64,000 bases of DNA. Origin: Mytilinidion resinicola. Taxonomy: Eukaryota > Ascomycota > Dothideomycetes > Mytilinidiales > Mytilinidiaceae. Made by a program: the position numbers and the translations under genes. Shown here piece by piece: positions 32,733-43,848 of this stretch (the first letter of the stretch is position 1; each line of letters begins with the position of its first letter). The DNA is taken from NCBI RefSeq assembly GCF_010093595.1, contig NW_022985440.1, forward strand, positions 2,062,549-2,126,548. The letters are read 5' to 3'. The notes under the pieces are model-generated. The model worked only from the letters and a program-made list of their open reading frames with translations. It did no database searches and had not been told where the DNA came from.

Positions 32733-35123
32733 CTAACAGCAACTTCCGGCGCCTCCTCCACCTTCCCCTTTCCCCTCAGCATCCGGCAAACTCTGCTCAT
32801 CCCCCAATCTCGGATCCCTGATGCAGCACGCAAACGCAATGAGCGGCACACTCAGACAAATCCCCGTAATACACAGCAACCGCTGCGTATACCGATACGC
32901 GCCCACAACCGCCTGCCGCTCCGGCGTCGCCATCGTATAATCAACCACAAACACAAACGGGGAGCCATACGCGCCCTCAGCAAGCGTATCATTCCCGCCG
33001 AGCCTCGACGCAAGCTGGGTCGGCAAGACCTGGGTCCAGATAGCGCCCGAGATGGTATTGCCGAACGCCGACCCGACGCTGTAGCACGCGAGATACAGGC
33101 CCGTGATGACGGCGACGTGCTCGTGGCGCGTGGCGGCCTGAATGGAGGCCTGGGCCGGGTAAGGGAAGAGGCCGCCGGCGATGCCCAGCAGGACCTGGGC
33201 GCCGATGATGCCGGAGTGGGAGGAGCCGCCGGAGCCGCCGCGGAAGTAGATGAGGATGCCGAAGGCGACTAGGAAGAGGATGGTGCCGAACAGGATGAAG
33301 GGCTTGAGCCGGCGCACTTTGACGACGATGAGCCCGAGGAACACGCCCGTGATGACGGATACGAAGCTGTAGAGCGAGGTGATGCGCGTCGCGGACTTGA
33401 CGCTCTCGCCGAAGGAGACGATGAGCACCGTGTAGAGGTAGTCGCCCTGCAGGTACCAGGCCGTGTTGAGCATGACGGCGATGCCGAGGGCGCCCCAGAC
33501 GGCGCGGTCTTTGAGCAGGCGGAAGGGGACGAGGGGGTGGGGAGACCAGCGCTCCCAGCAGACGAAGGCAGGGATGCAGAGGATGCCGATTACGAGGGGT
33601 GCGATTACGTGGGCGGTTTGCCATTTGGTGGAGTAGCCGCCGGCGATGGTTAAGGGGACGACTAAAGGTAGTAATACACATGTTAGCGGAGTTTCATAAA
33701 GAAGGGGGGTTTTAAGACAGATACTAGATCCTCTGGTGTTGGTTGTCCTTGAGTGCCACTCAAATCGCGTTTAAAACACCAATTTTCCTTGAGCCCGTGT
33801 TTAAAGCGACTGAACTGGGTGCTTAAACGCGACTTAAATGGGTGTTCAAACACGATATGTGTCGTGTCTCAACACAGTTCCCAGAACAATGACACCAGAG
33901 GACTCTGGTATGTGTATTAGGACCTTACGTACGGATCAGGGCGAGGACGGCGATGAGGAGGATGATGCCGATGACGTCGAGTTGCCAGAAGAGGGAGACG
34001 CTTAGACGCTTGAAACCGAGCATTTGGTAGGGGGTACGGTAGTTATCGAGGTCGTTGGAGCGCTTTGCACGGCGGTGGGCGATCCAGAGGGCGGCGATGA
34101 GAGGGATGGCGGAGACGGGGTAGATGATGGCCCACATGCCGATGCCTTGAGAATAGTTAGTGACATTTAGCGAGGTCTTGAGAGTAGGATTGTAATACCC
34201 CATCGCCATCCTGCGTTATCCAGAGTTGCCTGTCCAATGTCTCCGCTGACCCAGGTGTTGATCCGTACGAGTTAGTTGAATGTTGAGGAATTGGATGAAT
34301 CGAATACATACAATGAACGGAGTCGTAGGTATGTAGGAGAAGAACACACGAGTCTTGAGAGAAGTGACATCGGCGACGATGACTTCAACTAAGAGAATGA
34401 CACAAGTGTATCCAACCTGATGGATTCGTTAGATTTGGTACAAGGTTCAGAGACTCCACGTTTTCCGAGTTTGAGCTGGCAGATCATACCTGGTAGAGCA
34501 CAGCACCAGCACAGAAAGACTTGACGCCAGTAGAAGTGGCCTCGACGATGGTTCCTTGGAAATTTCATTAGCAATGAAGCATTGAGAGGGTAAGATTGAC
34601 ATGCCGATAACGTAGAACACAATCGAAACAAACACCAGCTCAACTCTGCCAAACACATCGGCAATCTTCGCAGCAGTAGGTTGCGCAGCAGCAGCAATGA
34701 CACTCCTCAGCACCGTCACCGTCGCCAGCAGCGAATGCTGAGCGAAGCTGGCTGTAGCGTTCGGCTAGTATCGCCATCAGTTCCAATTCATTGAAAAGCA
34801 ACATGTCGGGAATAGAAAGAAGGTTAAGAAAGAACAGGCCCGCAAAAAGGGTAAAAATCTTGGGTAGAACGATCTTGGTAGAACCAAAAACTGACCTGAT
34901 AAACATATCTCAACGTCCCATCCAACGAATAAACATACGCAATCAAGAACACGCCAACAAACAAACACACGCGATCCACGAGCGTAATATGCGCCGCAAT
35001 CGCCTCAATGCGCTTCACGCCCGGGCTGGTGGCGCCGGTGAGCAGGACCTCCCGATCGTCATCGCGATGATGATGGCGCTCAGGACTCCGCCCTTCCACG
35101 GCTGCTTCGTACTCCTTCGACAT
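32733..35123 (-). CDS. siderophore-iron MFS transporter (SIT/MIR type)
   Basis: Ferric-siderophore:H+ symporter of the ARN/SIT family, 587 residues by family-guided splicing. Exons are 35123-34896, 34764-34605, 34554-34490, 34416-34312, 34262-34199, 34145-33933 and 33661-32733. Diagnostic stretches are [18 protein letters not shown] near the N-terminus, [12 protein letters not shown] in helix 1, [48 protein letters not shown], and [33 protein letters not shown]. Two splice sites are unusual. The second intron (34604-34555) begins GC. The fourth (34311-34263) needs an acceptor ending GG, where AG is expected; using the next AG breaks the frame. Intron six holds a small inverted-repeat element. 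A SreA-type site lies upstream. Function depends on whether the fourth intron is spliced. Confidence 0.85.
33722..33910. mobile_element. small TA-bounded inverted-repeat element inside an intron
   Basis: The ends TACTAGATCCTCTGGTGT and, reverse-complemented on the right, TACCAGAGTCCTCTGGTGT match over about 19 bases. The element is about 189 bases, starts and ends at TA, and lies wholly in intron six of the siderophore transporter. That intron is 271 bases while the others are mostly about 50; removing the element would leave about 80. Confidence 0.7.
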
Positions 35124-35259
35124 AAGTAGTGTTTATCAAATCGCGATCTGATTAGACAAAGTGAAAGCGCAAACCGTGGCGTTCGTTGGTGCGAGAACCC
35201 GCAGTTTTATCAATCGGATTGATTAGCCCTGATCATTTTCATCGACTCTGTGACTCCAC

Positions 35260-35268
35260 TTATCAGAT
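35260..35268 (-). promoter_or_regulatory. SreA/GATA-type iron-repressor site
   Basis: TTATCAGAT on the plus strand is ATCTGATAA on the coding strand, an exact match to the ATCWGATAA consensus reported for fungal SreA-type iron repressors. It lies about 137 bases upstream of the transporter start. Two further TTATC cores lie at 35207-35211 and 35133-35137. Iron repression is an inference from this match and the gene's family. Confidence 0.7.
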
Positions 35269-36152
35269 CCTCCAAGCACCGCGCTAGCGCATTCACCGAC
35301 GTCGGTGGACCCCGCCAAGCCTGTTGTCAGCGCGGCACAAATCCTTCAGGGCCGCAAATCGTTACTCCATCCCTCGGGAAAGTTCAGAAGGGCAAACACC
35401 AGCCGAGCCAAGCTCCGTGAGGGCTGGGTACAACTGGGCAGAACGTGCCGGGCTTGCCGGTTGGCTGCGTCGCGATCGGACAGCGCGATGTCGATGTTAC
35501 CATGGCCGGCACTTGTAACGCGTTTTCGGGCTCGTCTGTTACTGAAGCTCTGTTAGCTCATAGAAACGTAGGAAAAGTCTGCTGAAGGGCCGACATGGTG
35601 AACGGCAAGTGACTGCCGAGCATCACGAGTAGTATTTCACTAGTGTGCAAGGAAAAGGATGTGTCACTGGGGCGAATGATCGAACGAGCCATCTCCGAGA
35701 CTTGAGGCCTTTTTGCCTTTCTGCTTCGGTATGGAATGACTATAGCTTGGCCTTGTAAGGGGAAGTAGCCCTGACATTTACGTACGGTAGTGCTGAGTGG
35801 GCTGAATGGGGGGGACGATTCATGACAAGCTCCGGCGGCTATAGTTGTGTGGGACCGCCTGGCAGCTCTTGTCCACGCGAGGAGCACCTGATATGAGCCT
35901 CACTCATAGTCATTAGTGAAGAATTTGAAGAACTCGCTCGCTACATTGATCTGCCAAGACACGATGAATAGAGCCTTCAAAAGCCGGCCTGATCCAATGA
36001 CGATACTGCGCTAGCTATGCTATGCAACCAAAACACCATCGTGATATCCAGCCATCATGCCACTCCAAGGGCCAGATTTTTAGTGTGAGAAGAGAAACAC
36101 GGCTCTAATGACCACCATAGAAAACCGACTCCATTGTAGAGACTTCCACACG
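35269..36152. other. spacer
   Basis: Separates the siderophore transporter and NIC96. A 109-codon minus frame at 35558-35887 has no recognisable content, and no gene is supported. Confidence 0.5.
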
Positions 36153-39100
36153 CTAATACACCCCAACGTCCTGGCCCGCCCTGGCCAGCACCTCAAACAC
36201 CCTCGGGGGAAGCTTGTATCTGATCAGCCCAGCAAAGACCATGAGGTCCTTGGCTTGCTGGAGACACTGATCGGCCAGTTTCCTCTTCGTAGGATCTTCG
36301 TAGGCACCACCGAGCAAGTACTCGCGAAGCTTGCCGCAGCAGATGATGGCCCACATGAGGACGTGGCCAACGTTCCTAGCAGCCTCAGGTGCAAAGTTGC
36401 CGAAGTTGGTGGCCGAGCTGCGGATTTCAGATAGTCTGCCTTGGGCCCGCAGTGGGAGGAGGTCCGTTTCAATCATAGTCTACAGACGTGTTAGTACCTA
36501 GGGTGGCCTTTAAGGAACACGAGGAGGTATAAAATAAACTCACATCCAAAGCTGGGGCCCATTTGCCCTCCTCTACCTGCTTCTTCGCCCTGCTCAACTC
36601 TAGTAGCACTGCGATTGTTTGTCGATTTTCGCGCGAGATCTTGCTGTAGTACGCCTCGTTTTGTTCGTACATGTTGTTCATGGCCGTGGCCAACTGGATC
36701 GGGTCATCTATGGCCGCCAAGCTGAGGCTTGAGCCTGGTTGTGGTGGTTGCTGCTGGCCTTCTACGATGCCCGCGTTCACTCGGGGTCTGAGAGGCTCCA
36801 GCCGCAGAGCTTCTTGGCCCAGGTCAACCGACAGCGCTTCCGAAACAGCGCGGTTCAGGATGGTAATGACGTTGTTAAACTCCTCGGAAAGGTGATAGAG
36901 CAGTACCGCGTCCGTCGTCCGTCCACTGTCGTCAGCTATCTTAGCCGCCTGCGCCGTGATCTTCGTCATGAAGGATCTCCGGTCGTCGATCTTGATCAGG
37001 GGTAGTCGTTGCTCGATGGCTCCTGGTATGCTAGAACCATTCCCTCTGATATCACCAAGCAGCTCGGCAAACTCCCTCGTCTCGAGTACGAGCTCACGGA
37101 GAGCCTCATGACAGAGCTGCGCTTGCTCTCTCCCCGCTTCGCCATCAAGATCAGCGTTCAGACAGAGCAAGGTCAGATAGTCAGCTGCCGCTTCAGCTTT
37201 TGCAGCCCGGAAGTCGCGAGTGTAGTACCCAACCATCTGACCGAAATTCAGCTGAGGTAGGTCCCGGGTTGTGAAAGTTACTAAAGTATGTCAGTACTTG
37301 AGTGAAAAAATTGCTGTTCTCGTCGCTCACAAATCTCCGTGCCAGCGCTAGCCAGGCTTGCGACTCTTAACAGCCCGTAGAAGTCCAAAGCGATGGCGAA
37401 ATGAACCGCAGAAACGTAGCTGTGCTGGTACAAGTAGCTGATGGCCTGCTCAAACATCCCAGCGAGTATCTGCAAGAAGAAGAAAACACCGAAACCATTG
37501 GCACCGTCAGATCCAGCGGAGAAGTGGCGCTGTCCTATCTCCTTGACGCTGGCTCTCAGCTCTTCCAGTCCGAAAGATTCTCCAGCGCTCTCTTCAATAC
37601 GACTGCTCTCACGGGCGAGATTGAACTGCAACCACACCCAGTCGTCCATATTCTGGTTGATACGGTCTAAACTCCGTCGGTTTAGTTCGCAGCGTCCAAC
37701 GATCTTGTAACAAGCCATACGGTACGGATCTGAAGCATGTTCGGGACCTATTCGTGAGCGCTGGGCATATATGTGGCTCAGATTTTGCTGCGTTTGTGGT
37801 GCCAGCTTCCGGTCTGGGCTGGCTGCGTATTGCGATATCCCAGCAATGAACTGCCGGTCATTGGCCTTGAAGAACAGTTGGTGTTTCGGGTCTTTGACAT
37901 AAGCGGCAGCTTCCTGGTGTAGACCACCTCTCAATAGGTGGAAGACCATAACCCATGGCCAATCATCATTGTCACCAATCCGAGCTAGGTGATCGCTGTC
38001 GGCCCCAAGCTCCTTGCGGGACGACTTCAATCTGATAAATGCCCGGATTTTAGCGACGATTGAAGGAACACCGCCAGGATTAGCATCCACAGGGTTCTTG
38101 TCGATTTCGCTCGCAATTTGTTCGAGGTAGCTGTTGTACATGTAAGCATTGATCACCAGGATTTCTACGCACACTCACCTCTTCTCCAAGTACTGCCGTG
38201 ACCCGTTCAGAATAGCTTTCCGAATAGCTAAGCTATCTGCCGAATTGCTGTTCTCTGCAAGGTAAGCCCTCGTAAAAGTTCGTTCTCTGACAGCGCCCTC
38301 ATCTGTGACATTCGTCACGTTAGAATTCTCCTTTGTGATCTCAATGAGCGCATTGTATGCGTCGACGAGTTTCTGGGTGCTCTGGGTAGGTAATGATATT
38401 AGTCTGTAAATAGTAGTACCAGGAAAGCTACTCACATCAATCCCCGTAGGTCGTTCAACGGCCGCAAATTTAGATAGCACAGGATAGACCTTCTTCACCA
38501 GCCTGGCTTGGTTGAGCTCTCGGACACTCGTCGCGAATCTCTCTTGTTTGTCTCTGACGACTCTGTCTTCTGGACCAGCTTGTGCACCAGCTGCGGTCTT
38601 TTCTGAGAAGTCCTGGGGAGGCGCACCACGGCCGGAAAATGCGGGAGCTCCAATGACCGACCGCATTCCAGTCGCTCCGAACGACATGCCTCCAGAAGCA
38701 GCCGTTGAAGCGCCCAGTCCGTTTCCTCGGCGTGAGGACCTTCCGAAAGCACCGCGAGTGGATTGACCTGGCGTAGCGCTTGCAGCTAGGTTCTCGCTTT
38801 GTCTCCCAAGCCCGAAATGCTCGTATATGCGCTTCCGTTGCGCGTCCCACTCCATCTGGACATTGTCCTCTAGGAAAGTGTCGAAGTCGCGTTTGGATTG
38901 TTCTAGTCCTTCTTGGATCAATGCGAGCGTAGATTGAGACTGCAAATTGGAGAGATAGCTGTCGACATCTGAGTCTAGAGGAGCAGGCGCAGCTCCTGCG
39001 ACACCTAAGCCAACCTGCGAGCCGAATTGATTGAGGTCTCGAAGCGTTCGTCCAGTAGAGATTCCAGAGGCGGCGAGAACGTAGTGTCTGTATGAATAAT

Positions 39101-39906
39101 TAATATTTGTCCTGCCTCAAGCCATCGCTTTGAACGTACGCTCTGCTGTAGTCGCCCTGTGCCGCTTGCGACGCCGAAGGCCCACCAGTCCCAAGATTGC
39201 GAACCTTCCTCGCAATGTCTCCCAGCCCAAGCTGCAACGTTGGCAAGTCCCCAAACTGAGATACTCCATTGGCCTGGTTGTTCCTCTTCTTGCCGCGCTC
39301 CAGAAGCTGGTCGAAGTGTGCATTCTTTCCCGTAGCACTCGTTGACTGAGCCAAAGACGGATCCTGCCCTTGTCCTTGCTGTTGGCTCGCGTTGTTTGGC
39401 TGTGGGTTTGTGGAGGCGCCTAGGCTACCAAAGCCCCCGAAAGTTGACGCCCCGGTGGCAGGTTGCTGAGGCGGGTTTGTCGAAGCTCCTAGTCCACTGA
39501 GTCCACCGAACAGTCCCCCGGCGCTGGAAACTGGCTGAGCCTGGCCTTGCGTCGTGCCTAAATTGGAGAACAATCCAGGAGCAGCTGCTCCAGCGGACGT
39601 GGTTTGCGCAGAAGTATTTGCGGGTTGGACGCGTGCAAACAAGCCTCCAGTAGGCTGTGCTGCAGAAGAAGTGGCCTGCTGAGCGCCGCCGAGATTGGAG
39701 AAGAGGCCTCCGTTGGGTGCGGCAGAGGAGGTGCCAGTGTTGCCAAACAAAGATGAACCGGATTGCCCAGAGGTCGTCGCAGGATTGCTACCAAACGGCG
39801 GTGCTCCTGTGGTGATACCGAGATTAGAGAACATGACCGGCGCGATGGGTCTCCCAAGAGCGCTGGGGCTGCGGTGGAGTGAGGAGGGTGGGAGTTGAGT
39901 TGTCAA
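36153..39906 (-). CDS. NIC96: nucleoporin NIC96/NUP93 with FG-type N-terminus
   Basis: Scaffold nucleoporin of the inner ring. Six exons are read: 39906-39140, 39087-38436, 38381-38179, 38130-37331, 37280-36544 and 36479-36153. They encode 1161 residues and every GT-AG join keeps phase. The third exon border removes a 54-base intron that happens to be open. Residues 1-250 hold repeated SLFGNTG, GLFSNLG and GLFGGL motifs, that is, FG-type repeats in Ala/Gln/Ser/Thr-rich sequence. The helical Nic96 fold follows, with LEDNVQMEWDAQRKRIYEHFG, DDWPWVMVFHLLRGG, SAVHFAIALDFYGLLRVA and, at the end, DLLPLRAQGRLSEI and MWAIICCGKL. Yeast Nic96 is 839 residues; the extra length is mainly the N-terminus. 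Confidence 0.92.
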
Positions 39907-40456
39907 GCTGGTGAGCTTCGATCGCGTATGTTTTCTGGAGCTGCACGGTTACCTGTGCTTTGACCAGCGAACGCCAGGCAGCGGATCGCCTTTTACATAA
40001 GCCAGCATATTGATGAACGCTAGATTTTGAGTCACTTCTGCAATTCATGTGCCTGCTAATTGAGACTGCTTATTTCATTCTCATATTATTCACGCCTGAG
40101 AGTTCTGAAGAATACTCTGAGTTTCTTAAGATTGCTATTGAGCTTGCTACGAAGTATCTCGACATACCACTGATCATTCGCTGTCTACCTAATTGAGAAT
40201 GCTATCAAGACACGACGAGCAAAATGATTGCCAAAGCTAATCTAAATCCTATCGAGATGCATACAGAGATCGCGTATGTCACAAGAGTTCGACATACGCA
40301 CGCAATTGCGGCCGTTTGAGCGCAGTCGAAAACTGTTTGTCGATGCTCATTCGGACAAGTACTAGGATACCGAGATTCTTTACAAAACACGGTGGGTCCG
40401 AAGCTAACTTGTTTGTACAAACGTGTAGATAAGATGGCAGAAAAAGTGAGGCGGAA
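39907..40456. other. divergent upstream region
   Basis: Lies between NIC96 (minus) and the hypothetical gene at 40457 (plus). No gene is seen. Confidence 0.5.
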
Positions 40457-41260
40457 ATGGTATATAGCTCTTTAAAAAGTTCAACGTGCTCTTCTGCAGA
40501 GAATTCAAACGGTCACTTCCTCACTGACATATGCATAGAATCATATGCGCAACACGTCAACGATATCGGCATTGTGACAAACGACTCGATGGACGTCCCG
40601 AATTGGGTTCCTGTGGATATCCCGTGGGAGCGTAGGCCGGCCGAGTATGTCCCGCGAGGAAAGCCAGTCCACCTTCCTGGCCACTTGTTCGAAGACCCAT
40701 TCGGACAGATATTCCAAGGCCCTCCGATTCCAGTGGACGTACAATCAGGATGGTATCAGGGTGGTCGGCGACTTTCTAAGGTGAAGCCACACTACGCTTT
40801 CGTTTGGCCCAAGGACGGCAAACGCGGAACGACCTCTGGGCGATGGAAAGACATTCTCCAAAACAAGGGTCCAGATATCCATGTCACAATAAGCGCGGAC
40901 AGAAAAGACCACCTGTACAATCGACAGAGGAAACCGAGGTGGGCGAGGTGGAACGACGTCGATCATCGCGGGCCAGATGGAGCGTTACGCGGGATGCCGT
41001 GGACTCAAAAACATCGACAACCCGGAGTAAGTTACGACTTTAAGGCTCGCAAGTATCGCTACCCTAAGGGGAATTCTTGGATGGATGTAAGGTGGCGGCC
41101 CGAGCCGAATGCGAGAATAGGACCATATGCATTCAAGGATATGAATGCACAGTGGTGGCAGGACCAGCCGGACTCTGAGGATGACTTCGATGACGACTTT
41201 GGCTTCGATGATTTTGATGATTTCGATTTGGGCGACTTCCCATTCGCCCACCATCACTAG
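40457..41260 (+). CDS. unrecognised protein with acidic Asp/Phe-rich tail
   Basis: A single open frame of 267 codons. The better start may be the internal Met at codon 44 (40586), where protein-like sequence begins with VPNWVPVDIPWERRP. The body is rich in Trp, Pro, Arg and Gly with repeated W-x-P/R motifs (FVWPKDGKRG, RWARWNDV, MDVRWRPEPNAR). It ends in an acidic, aromatic run of Asp and Phe followed by three His. No transmembrane segment, signal peptide or known domain is recognised. Its codon structure and lack of stops over 800 bases support a real gene. Function is unknown. Confidence 0.6.
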   Translation: MVYSSLKSSTCSSAENSNGHFLTDICIESYAQHVNDIGIVTNDSMDVPNWVPVDIPWERRPAEYVPRGKPVHLPGHLFEDPFGQIFQGPPIPVDVQSGWYQGGRRLSKVKPHYAFVWPKDGKRGTTSGRWKDILQNKGPDIHVTISADRKDHLYNRQRKPRWARWNDVDHRGPDGALRGMPWTQKHRQPGVSYDFKARKYRYPKGNSWMDVRWRPEPNARIGPYAFKDMNAQWWQDQPDSEDDFDDDFGFDDFDDFDLGDFPFAHHH

Positions 41261-41619
41261 CCCGTCAAAGACAGCCTTCGTGAAAGGATTCCCAAACTGT
41301 CTCAGATTGGGCTTCACTCTTGTCCACGGCTTTCCTTCGCCGAGCAGCGGGAGTCAGCCCCGAAGAATCGACCTGCTTTGTGCACTTAGCACAGCGCGTC
41401 TTTCTAACATCGGTGTATGCGGCGATCATGTCCTGGAAAAATCAGTACCATGGAGGAAGAACTAGAAATGGAGACGAACCAGCAAGTTGCGCAGACTACC
41501 TGGGTTAGGCCTTGAGGCTAGGCATCGAGTGATGGCCGGGGACAGAGCCATAGCCCCGGAATTTTCAACGTCGAATTTACGCTTTGTATTTGCTTCCTTG
41601 GCACGAACGACGCGAAACT
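41261..41619. other. convergent 3' spacer
   Basis: Lies between the 3' ends of the genes at 40457 and 41620. No gene is seen. Confidence 0.55.
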
Positions 41620-42246
41620 TCAAATAGAGCATAGAGGCCTTATATCCAATCTACTACTGTCAATACGAGAACTAGTATGCGGAAGTGTGCGTCGTACGTT
41701 GAAAATTCGATTGTCCGCTTCTATTGTGACCTTGAAATTCGGATGGTCCTCCTTGAACTTCGCCAGGATACTAGGGTATTCCATCTCAGACTCCTCTGGC
41801 CAAGCTCCATCATCACTTTTGGCTGTTTTCTTCACAGCGGACTCATATTCCTCTGTCCAGCCATATCGTGGGACATCGTTGTTTGCTTTGAGGTCGGGAT
41901 TCGCTTTCTGGCTCTCTTTGGCTTTCTCGAACAGTGTTTGTGTCTCTGGGCTTTGCCATGTTGATCGAAACTTCTTGAGGTCATTCACGCTGCTCATAGA
42001 CGCGTGTCTGAAGTCCTGGTACAGGGCTGCAGGTGATGGGTGAGGCGTTCGGAGGGGGCCTAGGATGCGAGGCATTGTGAGGCGGAGGTCTTGAAGCTGG
42101 TATATCGTCAGTGACAGCTTCTATAGGAAGGGTCGAAATGAAAGCACCTGGTCCTGCAGCTTTTCTAGGTATGCGAGGGCGGCTACACACTCGGCTTCGT
42201 CCATCCCGGTGGACGTCTGCGGTGCGTTCTCTGCTGGGTTTGCCAT
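41620..42246 (-). CDS. small helical fungal protein, function unknown
   Basis: Two exons, 42246-42148 and 42096-41620, joined in phase give about 191 residues. The N-terminus has AYLEKLQDQ followed after the splice by LQDLRLTMPRIL, a likely amphipathic helix or coiled-coil start. The next segment, PLRTPHPSPAALYQDF, and the central SPETQTLFEKAKESQK are regular and charged. The layout (short N-terminal helix, PR-IL-PL, middle helices) resembles small nuclear-complex subunits, but no family is recognised with certainty. A GT...AG pair near the 3' end (about 41696-41656) could remove the last 25 codons, so the C-terminus is uncertain. Confidence 0.65.
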
Positions 42247-42628
42247 GGGTTCAATGTTGGAGATGGAGGTGTGGGTAAATGCGATACAGTAGATAAATCT
42301 TAAATAAAACTACAAGACAGGTGGCTGTGACATGGCAGTAAGGAAATGAATGTGGTGGTTGGTGTTTGTTCGTGGTACAACAATGGCACCAATAACAGAT
42401 CCAATAGCGGCGCACGAGCCCTCTTCACCACCCCCGCATTCACGTTCACTGGCAAATGGTAGTTTGTTTGAATGCTCATCGTAGGATAGTAGTAAGATGG
42501 ATATATGAATCTGCAGTTTGGCTACAAGTCGAGGCCCTCGTAGCATTCATTTGTGCAAGGCAATCACCATAACCCCGAAAGACGCCCATAAACTCCGTGG
42601 CTTCAGCAACACAACCAGTGAAGCAAAA
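42247..42628. other. spacer
   Basis: Lies between DID2 (3' end) and the upstream side of the small helical gene, both on the minus strand. Nothing is seen. Confidence 0.5.
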
Positions 42629-43331
42629 TCAGCTCCTCAGTGCCCTCAGCCTCTCATTCAAGCCCTCTTCCTCCTGCTCCGTTGGGCCAACCTTCGTCTT
42701 CGCGGGCGTTGCCGCCTCCAAGTCTTGATGTAGCTCCACGCCTGCCTTGTCTGCCGCCTGGTTCATCAGCCGATCGACATCTTCCTGCGGAGTTCCAACA
42801 GCGGTTGCGGATGAAGTCGCGTTCTCGTAGTATCCTGTCGCGACGTCGAGGTCTTCGAACTGGGTCTCGAACTTATCCATCACGGCGGATATCTGCAAAT
42901 GCGGAGTCAGTCTGCTGTGTCCAAAAGCGATATACCATTCTTGCGCACCTTCTCCAAATCCATGGCCTTCATGGCCGAATCCATGCCCCTTACTACATTC
43001 GCCATGCTGCCAGTAACTTGTCGCATTGTAACTGCGGTTTGCACTCTGCTGCTGACAGCGTCGATGCGGGAAGCGAGCCGGAGGAGGTTGAGTTTCTCGT
43101 TTGATTTCCGGATGGCATTCTGGGCGTAGATGCGGGCGATATCATTGTGACCTGCTTTCATAGCCTGGGGAGTCTCGTGAGTGGAGTCATGATGTGAATA
43201 TCCCGCAGGGCGCATACCTTCTCTAGCTTGGCCTTCTCGGCGGTCTCATCTTTGCCCGCCTTTGCCGCTTGCCGGTTTAACTGCTTCGTCGTGAACTTGA
43301 GGTTGAAAAGAGCCTTTTCTAAGCCGGACAT
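42629..43331 (-). CDS. DID2: ESCRT-III-associated protein DID2/VPS46 (CHMP1)
   Basis: Endosomal ESCRT-III regulator that recruits Vps4, 197 residues (yeast 204). Exons are 43331-43218, 43164-42949 and 42892-42629, with clean GT-AG introns. The N-terminal helix [20 protein letters not shown] is typical of CHMP1, as is the central [20 protein letters not shown] and the [20 protein letters not shown] helix. The C-terminus [10 protein letters not shown] fits the MIT-interacting motif (LxxRLxxLR) bound by Vps4. The gene is intact. It is followed in tandem by the small unknown gene and preceded by NCB2, all on the minus strand, without evident operon-like coupling. Confidence 0.95.
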
Positions 43332-43848
43332 GATGGACGTTAAGTTTGTGGGTTGTAGAAGGGGAGGTCCTTTATTGATAGTGGTTGGTGGAGGAAGCCT
43401 AGGTAGGTGGTTAGTTCTGCGGGCGCGCAACGCGAGGCTCGCCTCAAGAAAGTCACGGCGCCAACCTTGGAACGTCATCCGCTGCTCCATCCATGTGACA
43501 GCCCCTCAGCTCAACTTTCACGATCTATCTAGTTTTACGCCTGAAGTTTCAGTAGTATTCGCTTTTCATCATCTTGACTTCACTAAGGCTGGTTCATGTG
43601 AAGATGCTGAAGCAAGTAGCCCTTTGCATTTGTCGCATTCAAATGAAGTAACCTGAAGTAAGGCCTCATGCCATCATGTGCCAAGGTAATCAAAACGCCA
43701 GTTCGGCCCATACGCTTGCACGCAGGCACCGCGATGCCTATATTGTACGCCGGTTTTCACAACCACTCCCGAAGACCCAGTCCCTACGCCGGAAGTAAAG
43801 CACATTCCACAAAACGCCAGTGCAAGCAAACATACCCTCCGAATTCGA
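43332..43848. other. spacer
   Basis: Separates DID2 and NCB2. No gene is seen. Confidence 0.5.

Noticed and set aside
32989..33681. 230-codon minus-strand frame
   Set aside because: Shifted frame of the siderophore transporter, composed mainly of Arg, His, Pro and Leu.
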